The notes below the pieces were generated by a model. The model searched no databases, was not told the origin of the DNA, and saw only the letters and a program-made list of their open reading frames with translations. Source: Atkinsonella hypoxylon (lineage: Eukaryota > Ascomycota > Sordariomycetes > Hypocreales > Clavicipitaceae). Taken from it: a DNA stretch of 64,000 nucleotides. Both the position numbers and the translations under genes were made by a program. The stretch spans positions 62,001 through 126,000 of the forward strand of contig JFHB01000010.1 in NCBI GenBank assembly GCA_000729835.1, read 5' to 3'. Positions 34,762 to 45,973 of this stretch are shown in pieces (the stretch's first letter is position 1; each line of letters opens with the position of its first letter).

Positions 34762-35570
34762 ACAACCGTGCTGTGCTGCCAGTTGCAGGTCAAAGCACTT
34801 GAGATTTCTTGAAGCCTCCAGGCCTCCTTCCTCCATCTCCAGGGCCCCATGCATCTTCTGCAGGCTGTCGCAGGCTGTGGTTCGCCAAACGACGCCACAC
34901 TGCACCTGTTCCCGCCTGTGTGACCCCCGATTTGGGTGTCAATAGACGCCCGTCAATAGAGTCAGCCTTTTGATGCTGGGCAAACTCGGACCTTCTATCA
35001 TCTATTGTAAGCTATGAACTCTGCAACGGGTGCTTCCGCGACGAATACCATGTCTCGAAACGGGCGAAATCATTGCTCGATCCATTTTTTCCGCCGTTTC
35101 TTTCAAGCTGTAATGCGACGCTGTTTGCTACCTATTGATGATTCTTGTCGCTGTAGTCTCCTCCATGATGCAACTCTCGGCCTATTGACGGCGTTCAAGG
35201 CGCCGGGAACGAACTGTAGCCCGCAGTTGGCTTGGCCCAACTTGTCTAGGGCTCTGCTAGGAAGGTCTTAGTTGCGTCAGAAGCACAATTGTCCTCATGG
35301 TCTATTCGGCTGAATCATTCTCGGTCGAGTCTATAAGACTCCTGTTTCGCTTGCCGTGATACCATGGCCAAATTGTCTAACCAGTGTAAACACGTCGTTG
35401 CACAGAGTTTACAACAAGGAGACCATCCTGAGGCTTCATCCTTCTCGTTTTCCTCATTCAACTAAGCCCTCTCTTCTGATGGGACAAGCTAGTCTCTGTC
35501 AAGGCAGTCGTCGTTCCATTCATACTTGCCTCTCCTCGAACCGACTTTTTGTCCCGTTCGTGCCAAAATC

Positions 35571-37299
35571 ATGGACAAGTTGCTCTTGAATTCCTTAGAT
35601 ACTCGCAGTGCCGCTACAGTCGTGGCTACCATCGAGCCCTTATCTCCTTACACGAATCCAGCTCTTTCTGCAAACTTGGTTTGCAGAGTGGTCTTGGCTA
35701 TTGTGGCCAATGTGGTCTGTCTGATCCCTCTTCGCCTGCTCTACAGAAATGGAGAGTTTGCAGCAGTAGTGTTCATTTTCAACGTCGAGATTAAGAATCT
35801 CGAAACGATTGTGAACGCACTCCTTTGGAGGAATGACAACATCAGGTCCTGGTGGCCTGGCTACGGCTTGTGCGATGCTGATGCGTACATCTACAACATC
35901 AGCATTGGCTTGTTCGTCACTTGCCTGTTGGCCATTATGCGAAATCTGGCCCAGCAAGTCGGATTGATGCGAGCCAATGCCCTCAGCGTCCACGAAATAC
36001 GCCGCCGAAATCTAGTTCAAGCCCTCATCGTCTTTCCCTTTCCCATCATCCAGCTAGCCTTGACATGGCCACTGACCAAACAACGATATGTTGTTGGCAC
36101 ACTGATAGGTTGCACTTGGGTTCCTCATGCTTCCTGGCCCTATTTGCTTTTCTTCGTGCTTCCTCCACCTATATTTGCCATCATCACGACCGGCTACGCA
36201 GGTAAGTCGTCCATGTCGATCAACTTCCATTTAGGAGTCACCCGGGTTCCAGTTCGCAACTGACACAGATGGTGTTTCCTGTCATGCGAGCAGTCCTCAT
36301 TTACAAAAGATTCCGACATGTTACGAAGACGATGGAGACAGCGCTGACAAGTAATCGCATTGCCCAGAAAAGAAGTCAAAGAGCCAAACGAAGGTTATAT
36401 CTTATGGTTGTATCTATACTCATACCCTTTTTACCCGTTGTCCTGGCAGTGACTGCATTCAACATACTGCAGATGGGTAGTCTTGTACCTTATAGCTATG
36501 ACCAAGTCCACAATCATGCTTCTCCATTGTCCTGGAACACCATCATGTTCGTCCCATCAAGCCAAATCCATTGGGCTTTAATGAACAATTGCTACATCCC
36601 CATTGCGACGGCCATTCCTATTTTTGTGTTTTTTGGCTTGACCAAGGATGCCATAAACAGCTACCGGGAGATCGCCCTTCTTATCGGACTGGGTACCCCT
36701 TTCCCTGGCCTTCGACGAGAATACGATCCTGATAAATTGGTTTCAACGGAAAGCTCCTTTGGTTCCAGCCAGATGCAAAGTATCGTGAGGTAAATGAGAG
36801 AACAAGACTTGCTTCGAGCAGTTTCAACGAGAATGTACTGACTTTTTTTTTCTTCAGCGCACGACCTAAAAATGAGACTCCCGGCTCTCCTGTCCCATCC
36901 AGTTGTCATTTGTCATTCGGCAATGATCTTTTACACGAGCGGCAATTTCAGCATCCGGACATTCAATATGCAGAGTCCGTCTCAGCGACAAGGCTTCCTG
37001 GCCATAACCCATTTCTGTTCCGTACGCGATATAACTTCCTTGCTCCGACCTTTCTACGCACATGTCTCAAGCGTGAGAAGAAGCTTCCAGATGATGCAGA
37101 AATCGGTTCGAGCCTCGACCCTGTTCATTCTATAGGTTCTCTCGATCCATCCTATCAGGTTCCGGGACAACTCTCTATTCAAACTGTCGTTTGGTCTGAT
37201 AAGTCACAAGAATATGGTTCACCAGAATCAATGAATATTTCGAGAAAACCTGTAGCTGGTGGGGTTCAAGTTCAAACTTGTTGGTCACGAGAAAGTTAG
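35571..37299 (+). CDS. STE3: Ste3-type a-factor pheromone receptor (PRE-1-like GPCR)
   Basis: Three exons: 35571-36201, 36294-36789 and 36858-37299, giving 522 aa. Seven hydrophobic segments occupy about residues 30-375, followed by a hydrophilic cytosolic tail of about 145 residues. Family signatures are PLRLLYRNGEFAAVVFIFNVE (helices 1-2), LWRNDNIRSWWPGYGLCDAD before helix 3, RRRNLVQALIVFPFP and the SSQIHWALMNNCYIP stretch near the last helix. Such receptors sense the lipid-modified mating pheromone at the plasma membrane and signal through a heterotrimeric G protein and MAPK cascade. The first intron offers an alternative acceptor (acag at 36266-36269), but only the acceptor at 36292-36293 keeps the frame. 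Neighbouring genes are unrelated to mating. Identity is confident at family level. Confidence 0.93.
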
Positions 37300-38068
37300 C
37301 TTAGCGATAACACCTACAATTTTCGACGCTCTGTTAAAGACTAGCGTTGTTTTCGAATTCTTGCCTTTGCCAGACTGCTTTATTATAGTGAGGGAGATCC
37401 CGATGTGGTCTTTTTCAAAAGGGTTTCTTTCCCTAGGTCAGTAGACTTGCCACTTTCATGCAGTCGTTGCAAAACAGGGCTGTTAGGGGCATCATTATCC
37501 TTGGTATTAGCTATGCATAAATTACGTGAAGTATATAGAACAAGGGCGCCCATAAAAGAGCAGGATATAACATGCGAATGAACCCTATTCTATAAAAAAA
37601 GACCGCAGGCCACCTTCCAATCATATACCAGACATATGCACCTGCCTGAAATGAATGCATATATCTCGGGACCATGTATTGGCCCAATTGCCCTTTCGTG
37701 TCTACTATCTGCCCTCGTCCTCTCATCCGACATCCTATACGCCGTGGTATCAAAAGGGGAAAAAAAAAATTATGTTGCGGATTCATCAACAAACAAATGC
37801 AATCCAACCAGTGAACAGTATATAGTCAGTAATTTGAAATGAAAGTGGAGGGAGTAGTTGGTGAAATGTAAGTCGGCGAGGTGCAAGTGATTTTGAGACG
37901 TCGAGAGTCGTTGAAATGGATGTGGTTAATAATCAGAGCGACTGCCAATGGCACAAGATTGCACCCGCGTGATTGGACAAAACGAAAGAGCCGAAGGATG
38001 AACCTGCCTTGTCATAACGCCCGCACCCGTTTCTCAAGCACCTGCAAGCACATGCCATCTCCAACCGA
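37300..38068. other. Intergenic, convergent 3' flanks
   Basis: About 770 bp between the STE3 and DUF4203 3' ends. AT-rich in part, with no domain-bearing frame and no repeat of note beyond a 9-base A run near 37760. Confidence 0.6.
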
Positions 38069-41000
38069 TTATTTGGCTGCCTTTTGCATCCTACGCATGG
38101 CTTCTCTGTGAGCTTCCAGCATGTCTCCGTTTCTCATGCGTTCATCAAAGGCGCGAGCACTGTGTTCTTTCTCTAGTCTCTGCATCTCTCTGCGCTGTGC
38201 TTCCGCTTCTTTCTGACCCAGAAGTACATTCCGTTGCATCTCGATATTGTGTTGAATTTCCGCCTCACGACCCCCACTGAGTAGGGCTACCTGTCCAAAA
38301 GGTGTTTCTCGTCCTGCATTCATCATAATAGGTGTACCTGAGCGAAGATCATGGTGCACAGCTTGTCGGAAATTAGCCAGTTGGGCTTCCCTTGCTGCAA
38401 CGGAAGTTGACGTCATAGATCTCTTTGGTTGATGGGAGTCGAATACCAGACTTTCTGCACTTTGGAGTATAGGGATGGACTGGGCTGGTGCCTTCAGGTA
38501 TGGAGACGTTGAGCGTGGCAAAGACATCAAGCTGCTCTGACGTATAATCTCCCTCCTCTGGCTTAGCGGAACGTTGTCCGGATCAGACACACCGAGGGCA
38601 GTTGTGTACATGGGATAGTTGCACAGAGAGCCTGTGTCACTGCCATGCCCTTGACTTAAGAAACTTGGCTCGGGGGATTGAGGCAATAAACATCCCTGGG
38701 ATTTGCTTCGAAGAAATTTCTCCCGTTGGCCAATCAGAGTCTGCGGGTTAGAATAAGAGACCAACCCTGAGACGGAAGATCGATGCTCGAGAGCCATATG
38801 AGGTTGTGGTGATGCATCGAGAGCGGCCAGGGAAGACCGAGTGGAAATAGCCCGTGATGATTCAGCACGTTGTTCTTCAATGGCAGAGTTGTCTTCAGGC
38901 TGAGTGATAGTTTCCTCGGCGATGGGCATGAACGTTGAGGATACATGCCGCAGCGCAGAGGGCGACTTTCTCAAAGGTTGTGTAAGCGGGCCGGTCGGGG
39001 ACTGTAGTCTGTGCTCGGTAGGTGTTTCTCGTCCCAGGGAAGTCAATGCCGTAACAGTGGTGGCCAGAGGCAGTTCTTGCTTCGTTGATCGCCTTGAATC
39101 ATTCTTCGGGGTGGCCATGTCTGATGCTACGGAAATTGACCTTCTTACGGTCGAGGGAGGGCCGCCATCTTCTGCTGTCTGCTGGAGTTCTTCAATATTA
39201 ACTGAGGCAGGCGTCTCTTCTGGCCCTTTGATTTTTTTCGTCGCTCTCGTTGTGAATACCTGCAGTTCATCAGGTTCAGGACATTCGGCATTACTCAGAT
39301 GTTTCGCCCATTCATTGGTTCGATATGACAAGGCAACTTTTGAGAGTGATTGTGGCAAGCGGTCCTTGGTCAAGCTGGCTGGACTTGAAGAGACATTACT
39401 AATTGACTGTGCTCTCTCTGAAGCTTCTGGAAGGTTGGGGCCGGCGGAGGATGCCCGAGTCGACGCTGCGCCCTTCTCGATATCCTTTTGATCTTCCTTC
39501 ACCGGCCCGGTGGCTTCGGTCTCGGGCTGTTCAACAATAGCAGGACCTGAAGTGGTTGTCGTTGTGACTGGTCGGGACTTCGTTTTGCTTTGCCCGTCAG
39601 CCTTGTCGTTCCGGATCTTATCGCCCTTGGCGCTCAATAGAGCATGAATCTCGATACTTCGTCGGGGCGACTCAGTCTCCTCAGAAACATCATTTTTCTC
39701 AAGTTCTTGCACGGTCAAGTGTAACCTCTGTTCGCTTACGCTCTCGTCGTCAACTGTGGCTGCTAGGGACCTGTCATCATCATCCGGTTGGCGAACGTCG
39801 CTGAGAACCAATTCTTCGGTACTTTCACCTGCGTCAGATGTGCTCTCCTCGCCACCACCCGTGCGTTCAGGTCTGGAGTAAAGGTTTCGGAGCAACGAAG
39901 CAGAACCTTGGGATAGTCTCTTCGCAAGTGAGCGACGGTTTTGAGGCGCTGCAGACCCGACTGCCTCAGCGTCATCTGCGAAAGTAGCAATCGAGGAGCG
40001 GTTATCGGACTTGAAATCGTTCGCTTCTGGAACTTTGAATGGAAGGGGTATAACTTCTGGCGCTTCGGTGACAGTCTGAGACTGAGAAACACGTTTGCTG
40101 GCAGTGGTAGCCTTTGAAAGTCTCTTCGTGTCGGCAATTCCATTTAGCTCTTGCCTCATCTCTGCTTTCTCGTCCAGCGTGTCACCCTCTATATCCGTCG
40201 CGGACTCAGGAATGTCGTCGGCAGCAACACGGACTGTAACTTTGCCCTCGGCGGCATCTTCTGCCATCAAAGCATCGGGCCCTTGTCTCGACTGATCCGA
40301 TTCGGACATTTCCGTCATTTCAATGGCCTCGGTGGATGACTGACTTTTCAAACCTACATAGGCTATTCGAATCTTTTTCTCACTTCCCGTATCTCCTAGA
40401 TCAGTGACACGGGAGTCTGCTATGCTGTCGACAGTGCCATCACCATATACCTGTTCCCACTGCCGGCGCTCCTGGGCATTCAACTCTTCGATCTGACGGC
40501 CGACACTTTCTTCCTCTCGTTCCAAGTTCCTTTGGTCTTCAGCACGATCTGCAGCTCGTTTTACTCTCTTCTCACGAACGATTCTCCACAATTTAATTTG
40601 CGATATGATACCCACCAGGAAAACGAATACCACAGCAGCAGTTTCGACTCGAATGCCTTTCGTTACTGGATAGGTGTTAGCTCCGAGTGGGAAGAGATTG
40701 TCATTCAAGGCCCAGACGTAAGCCCAAAATTCTTTGAGGCCGGCGCGGCTGAAGCAGTCTATTCCCAATATCGATATAGTTGAGCCAGCAAAGGAAATGA
40801 GTACAATAAGCGCCCAGTCTCGTGTCCATCGGCTGAAGTAGAAGGCGAATCCAACGAGAGTAAAGCTCGCTATAAAGACTGCCTTTGACGCGACAGTTTG
40901 CAGAAGACCACCAGGAACCAAGCACAACAACCACATACTTATGCAGAAACCACCGAGGGCACAGCCGAAACCTTCGGTAAGCTCCTTAAAGAACATGGAG

Positions 41001-41640
41001 GCAGCACCAACGGCACCACATGATATGATGACGGCTACGACATAGCCTCCCTGTAGAGCATTGCTGACGGGAACGTTCATGACATAGACAATCAGCACTA
41101 CCACGGCAAGAGCGGTCGTATATGAGGTAGAAAAGAAGGTATGAATCCACCGATTCTTGAATCCGACCAGCGCATAAACGATACCGGTTGCAAGCATAAT
41201 AAATCCAGCAACTCCCCATCCTGGAGTCAGCTGGGGAGGCAGAGGCAGTTGACCCTCGGGTATTGTTGCTAATTATCAGATATTTAGTTTTTTTCTTCCC
41301 GCCAAGTGTCGAATTCTGGAAAGATGCTAGATCACCTACCATTGTACAGTGTGGAGTTGCCCAGGTCACTGGTCGCTGTGGGTAGCGCAGAGCTTATTGT
41401 ACTGATTGTGACGGCACTGGTCGTACTCGGCTGGTCTGAGCTGAGATTATTTCCCGTCGATTCGTTTGCATCTGAAGCTTTGCCAGCAGCGTCTGTTGGT
41501 TTTTGCTGGGACAGAGACGGGGCTGGTGTCGTTGCAGGCGTTGCGTCATTCTGCCTTCTAACAACAGCAAGACTCTGCGAGAACTGAATAAATAACAACA
41601 GAGAGAGGAGTGCCGAGAGGCGATGCGCCTTCGGAAGCAT
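38069..41640 (-). CDS. DUF4203 multi-pass membrane protein with long disordered tail
   Basis: Two exons: 41640-41340 and 41268-38069 (71-bp intron), giving 1166 aa. Residues 1-27 look like a signal peptide (LSALLSLLLFIQFSQSLA). A Thr/Ser/Pro-rich lumenal or extracellular stretch follows to about residue 100. From about 112 to 335 there are around seven membrane helices, including GWGVAGFIMLATGIVYALVG and AAVVFVFLVGIISQIKLW, matching the DUF4203/TMEM198-like domain found in many ascomycetes. The remaining 800 residues are a charged, Ser-rich, probably cytosolic tail with coiled-coil segments at its start (RAEDQRNLEREEESVGRQIE) and end. No function is established for fungal members; a surface or vacuolar membrane role is a guess. 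The signal exon is joined by a phase-1 intron. Confidence 0.85.
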
Positions 41641-42246
41641 TGTCCTCGACGATTTTCGAGGTCGGTGAATGGAGAGCTCGTGAGCGACTTTGACGGGTAA
41701 GTTTTCACAACGTCTTATACGAGCCTATGAAGCATTATCGAGGGGATTGGTTATTCGACACAGTTCAATAGAGTGTAAGCAAGAACGACAAGAAAGACGA
41801 CAGCTTGGCTCAAAGAATCATGCCAGAAGCAGACAGAACAAAGGAATATTGCGCGTAGGGCAATTCGCAAATGTATTCGTGCTGCCGCGCAGTGTGCGAG
41901 ACATAAATGATCAACCCAAAGCCGTGGGGAAAAATAGAATGATATTACGGTAAGACGCGGGGATTTGCAAGACACGAGCTTGTTAAAGCACAACAGGTAA
42001 ACGCCTTGCCGAGATCAAGGAAGAAAAGAAAAAGTAAAGCGCGTTGCACTTGTTGACTAAGGGAACGAATTAGCAGAACAAGAACTGGATGCATAAAGCA
42101 ATGGGTGGGAGGGTGACATGCGGAAGGAAGGTGGTGGGCGGATTGGAGATTTGTCTGGTTGAAGCGCAAAAAGAAGAAGAAAAACCAAGACGTCACCGTC
42201 TAAGTTTAGCTAGCCGGGCTCTTGAACAGGCAATGCACCCTCGCTT

Positions 42247-42271
42247 AAGGACCAAGGACCAAGGACCAAGG
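42247..42271. repeat. (AAGGACC)n heptamer repeat
   Basis: Three and a half copies of aaggacc in tandem. Confidence 0.85.
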
Positions 42272-42309
42272 TATGACTGTTATCGAAGGCTAATAAGACG
42301 ATAGAGTGA

Positions 42310-42375
42310 GTACTCCGTACTCCGTACTCGGGTTACGTACTAACGACCTACCTACCTAGGTAGGTAGGTAGGTAC
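42310..42375. repeat. TACTCCG words and (CCTA)n/(TAGG)n palindromic microsatellite
   Basis: Tactccg occurs twice in a row at 42311-42324. At 42347-42375, cctacctacctagg continues into taggtaggtaggtacc, so the two arms are reverse complements and could form a hairpin. Confidence 0.85.
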
Positions 42376-42403
42376 AGAACCGCCTTCGGATGGTGCCACC
42401 TGG

Positions 42404-42431
42404 GAGTGGGCGGAGTGGGCGGAGTGGGCGG
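42404..42431. repeat. (GAGTGGGCG)n tandem repeat
   Basis: Three copies of the 9-bp unit gagtgggcg. Confidence 0.85.
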
Positions 42432-42991
42432 GACAAGGCCAACGCCAGATACGTTTTTAGGTTGTGAACCAAAATTGGCGTCGGCCACGCTGCCTATCCT
42501 ATCATGTGCTAACTATAGGGCCAATTTCCCGGCTGGGATCAGGGTGGAGTCAACCATGTGGAAAGCTGGCACGGCAACGTGTTGTATTGTAGGGCAAGTT
42601 TCTCGTGTGTGCGCGTGCTAATTTATCGCTGGTGGAAGAGTCTGGCCGAAATGTAGGTAAGTTGTCGGGTGTTCTTTTTCCAGACAGCCCGGTGCCACGC
42701 AGTACCACGCTGTACCACACTGTACTCCATACTGTCGCACATTAACGAAGCTCGTGCTCGGTACGAGGAATATGGAGTGGACACGTGGGGGCCAGATTTC
42801 TGGACGGGTCCCGTAGCCCACTGCCCTCCTTGGGATCCATCATGTAATTTGACCACCTCACGGCAGGGTTCCCGACACGACTATTGGCCTTTTCAGCCTA
42901 GCTCAGGTACAGTACAAGCGCATGCGCCAAGTGGCGCCACGGATTTGAAGCTGGCAAGCAAAGCTGGGACGTGGACGGATGAGTCCATCCA

Positions 42992-43040
42992 TGCCACCCC
43001 TGCTACCCCTGCTACCCCTGCTACCCCTGCCACCTCTGCC
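42992..43040. repeat. (CCACCCCTG/CTACCCCTG)n tandem repeat
   Basis: Four to five copies of the 9-bp unit ctacccctg, which would read as Ala-Thr-Pro in the forward frame and explains a long open frame here. Confidence 0.85.
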
Positions 43041-43395
43041 ATTAACGCTGCTGCTATTAGCTATAAGCGGCAGGTGAGTATGTGGGCCTGGCCCGATACA
43101 TATCATCGTGTGACTCGACAAAGGGTGCTTCCTCAACCTACCTACGATTGATCATTTTAGTAAAAAAAAAAAATTAAAAAAAAAACCATTGTGGCGGTTC
43201 GAATGACCCGTCACGGCCCGATTAAAATTGTCACCCGTGCGGGCTCGTCTGCGAAGCTGTTTGTATGACCAAGAGGTCGGGTGAAACGTAGATTCTGTTT
43301 GTATGCCGCGATGGCAAGACATGCTCGTACAAGACGGTCATCAACAAAATGCTTCAGCCAACTGTCTACTCACCTTGCGTTGTCTCAGTTGTGAG

Positions 43396-43459
43396 CCGAC
43401 GCAGACGCAAGACGCAGACGCAAGACGCAGACGCAGGGACAGACGCAGCCGCAGACGCA
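43396..43459. repeat. (GACGCA)n tandem repeat
   Basis: Hexamer gacgca and variants (gacgcaa, gccgca) repeat about nine times. Confidence 0.85.
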
Positions 43460-44760
43460 ATTTGGACTTTAGGGTGTTGCACTTTCTGCTTTCTTTTTTT
43501 CCTGCCCTTCATTTTGGCGGATTAGGAGGCCTTGGGATGGACACGAGCTCAGCCTCATCAAATCCCGTCTGTCCCTCAGCTTCACGACAAAAAAAAAAGC
43601 AAGGATGGTCGTCTGAACTAGCGTTACCTATTTTGAGGTAGTCAAGGTGCCTTGGCGTGTTCGTTGGCGAAGCTCGAGCCTCATCTTGAAAGGTTAAACT
43701 AAAAGGCTCAGGTGACCTGTTCGCTTCTTGCCATCTCCAGAGCAGCTGGTGTGCATGTGAAAGCTTCCAAGACATGCGCCGTTGCTTCCTTTTGCTGGTA
43801 AAGGTCATTTCTATAGAGTATTACACTCGCGCATCCTGCCACGGGGGTTCACACCCAGTCTCTCCCGATCGGAACAGAGTTTCCCACATTGGCCTTTGCC
43901 GGGGATTTGTGTGTGGACGCGCAGATGGTTCGTACTGGCGCCATACAATGGTTTTCGCGATGTGAAGAGTGAGTACGGTTTTATCACGACCCTCGACGAA
44001 GAGCTCTTGAGAGTCTCGGCCACGTTGATTTAAGCGAGGTTTCACTAGCCTCGTCCCCATTGGGCCTGGTATTCCCTTGCCCGGACGCCCTCTAGACTTT
44101 GCCGAAAAGGACGTAGTGGCAACGGATTGTTCATCAAACAGTGCAGTTTCTGGTTTTCGCGTCGGCTACGGGATGATCCCACTTGTCTCTCAATCTCCGC
44201 ACGATCACGGTTGAACGATGACCCGCTTGTTGTCGATCGCTATGGGAGCGACTTTGAGCGACGTCTACGGAATAGTAACTAGTTAGCAGCCCATATCTTT
44301 CTTACCTCTACATGGGGCTTAACTCAAAATAGTGGATCGGTACGGAAGGCTAGTTCTTACGGTCCTCAAGGCGATACATCGTATTAGCGCAGTCATCGCC
44401 GCGGGTTGATTTTCCTTTTTCTGTGCGAGAAGGAATCCGCCTGCTCTTTGGGACCAAAGGCGCGGCACAGCTGGTATCGTGTATGGTCACGACGAGGTCA
44501 AGTGATCTGTTCTCGATGTGCCCAGGCAGTCGAGAATGAAAAAAAAAAAAAAGAGGACATTCTGTCCATCAAGGTCGCGTACATTTCCAAAAGTCTACAG
44601 AGGGCAATTGCCCAATGAAAAGGTTCTTGTGGGGTTTCTTCTTTCTTTAAGACATGCTACTGCTTTGACCAATCATGAACAAGAAGCTACGTTCACGTCT
44701 CAAAGCTACCTATCTACCTCTTCCACCAACAGTTACAGCTAAATTGCCCGCAGCATGACA

Positions 44761-44794
44761 TAGTACTGTCGCGTATCGTGGTAAGCGTCGATTT
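44761..44794. repeat. Degenerate dispersed repeat, copy A
   Basis: This 34-bp stretch (tagtactgtcgcgtatcgtg and onward) matches 57465-57498 at 29 of 34 positions, and weaker similarity continues on both sides. The level of match is well above chance for a 64-kb window, so both are probably diverged copies of one element. Confidence 0.55.
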
Positions 44795-45973
44795 CCAACC
44801 CTTGTTCCATGGTGCCTCTCTGTAGATCCAAGTTCAGGGTTTTGTAATGTAATGTATAGATTCGCGATTCTCTACGCCCCGTAGCTCCGACGAGGAACGC
44901 CACGGTTCGACTTTTCCCGACGGGCGTACAGAATCGACGCACGGATTACGGAATAACTAGTTTGCATCAGCGCTCCGTCTTGCCCTCTTCGGCGCCAAGC
45001 TCTTCCCGGCTGGCTTGGGAACTTTGATTCCGTTCCTTTTTTTTTTTTTGTCAGTTATTATTTGTTATTCTTTTGTTATTTCTTTTTTTTTCTTTTTGCC
45101 CGCATGAAAGAAGCGCTGAAAAGATGCAGCAATAGGTGGTGCGACTGAACCAGCTTTTTTCTCGTGGCGTCTTTCCCACACCCCATGGCAAAAGAAACCC
45201 CGACGCAAGCTGCCCTCGAACGACGATACAAGTCTAGAACAGATCACGAATCAAAAGTAGGCCCGTCTATGCATCGCTTCTCGTCTATGCATCTTGGCAC
45301 CACCGTGTAAATTTTTTGTCCCAACCATTCATGTGGCCGTACGGCGAATTACGAGATCCTTCGTAAACCGTACTTGTAGGCGGCGATTCCGTACGGGTGC
45401 GACCTGAGATGTCTTTGCCGAAATGTTGCTGAATGGCCCTGGTAGAATGATGCGCAAGAGTCAAGGCGCTCGTGCATGCAGTTCTGTTCTCTGTTGGGCG
45501 GGCTCAAAGGCTCGCCGTGGAAACGTGGCACGTTGACACTTGGGCGTAGGGTAGGACAAGCAATCTGCAAGACGGCATGGAATCGGACAAGTTTTGTGAC
45601 GCACATGAAGTATGTTTTTATGCATCAGCTATGTAAGAACTGCATTGGACTAGTCGTGCCTGCGATGCCGCTCAATGCTCTTGAAGTATAGGATATGATT
45701 TACCAATGACATAAAAAATAATCGCTCTCGTTTCAAACTACTCATCGCTTCATTTCCGTGCAAATCAATGTCATAAAACACAAGAGAGTAGTGAAGAGTA
45801 CAAACCGTCGACCATTTGCGCCGCAACCCGGAACTTCCGCGTAAAGCCGCCAAGTGCGTGTGTATAGACTCTCTCTCATCTCTTCTACCCCTCAAGCACC
45901 CAACAATTAGTAAATTGCTGCAAGAATCCCAAACTTTCTGGATTATCGCTGATAGTCCCCCGAGGAAGGAATC

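Larger units (their letters stand above)
33768..35570. other. Intergenic, RIM1 and STE3 divergent promoters
   Basis: About 1.8 kb. A TACCTAGGTAGGTAG-type microsatellite sits at 34029-34069, and an A/G-rich simple repeat at 34729-34761. Several ATTGGCT words occur near 33985 and 34251. Open frames at 34491-34802, 34626-34905 and 35014-35271 are short, repeat-containing or domain-free, so I leave them out. Confidence 0.55.
41641..45973. other. Gene-poor, repeat-dense region
   Basis: About 4.3 kb without a supported gene, the longest such stretch in the window. It contains at least five unrelated short tandem repeats (42247-42271, 42347-42375, 42404-42431, 42992-43040, 43396-43459), several homopolymer tracts (near 43164-43186, 44539-44552, 45039-45050) and a unit shared with 57.5 kb (44761-44794). 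The longest open frames (42669-43151 +, 43303-43641 +, 43509-43808 -) run through repeats and have no domain. It could hold a non-coding RNA or a decayed element, but the sequence alone does not show it. Confidence 0.55.

Noticed and set aside
42669..43151. 160-codon forward open frame in the gene-poor region
   Set aside because: Contains an ATP-repeat translated from a 9-bp tandem repeat; no conserved motif.
12450..44289. Shared 16-base word atagtaactagttagc near 12450 and 44274
   Set aside because: A single 16-base match between two sites in 64 kb is near chance expectation, and the flanks do not align.
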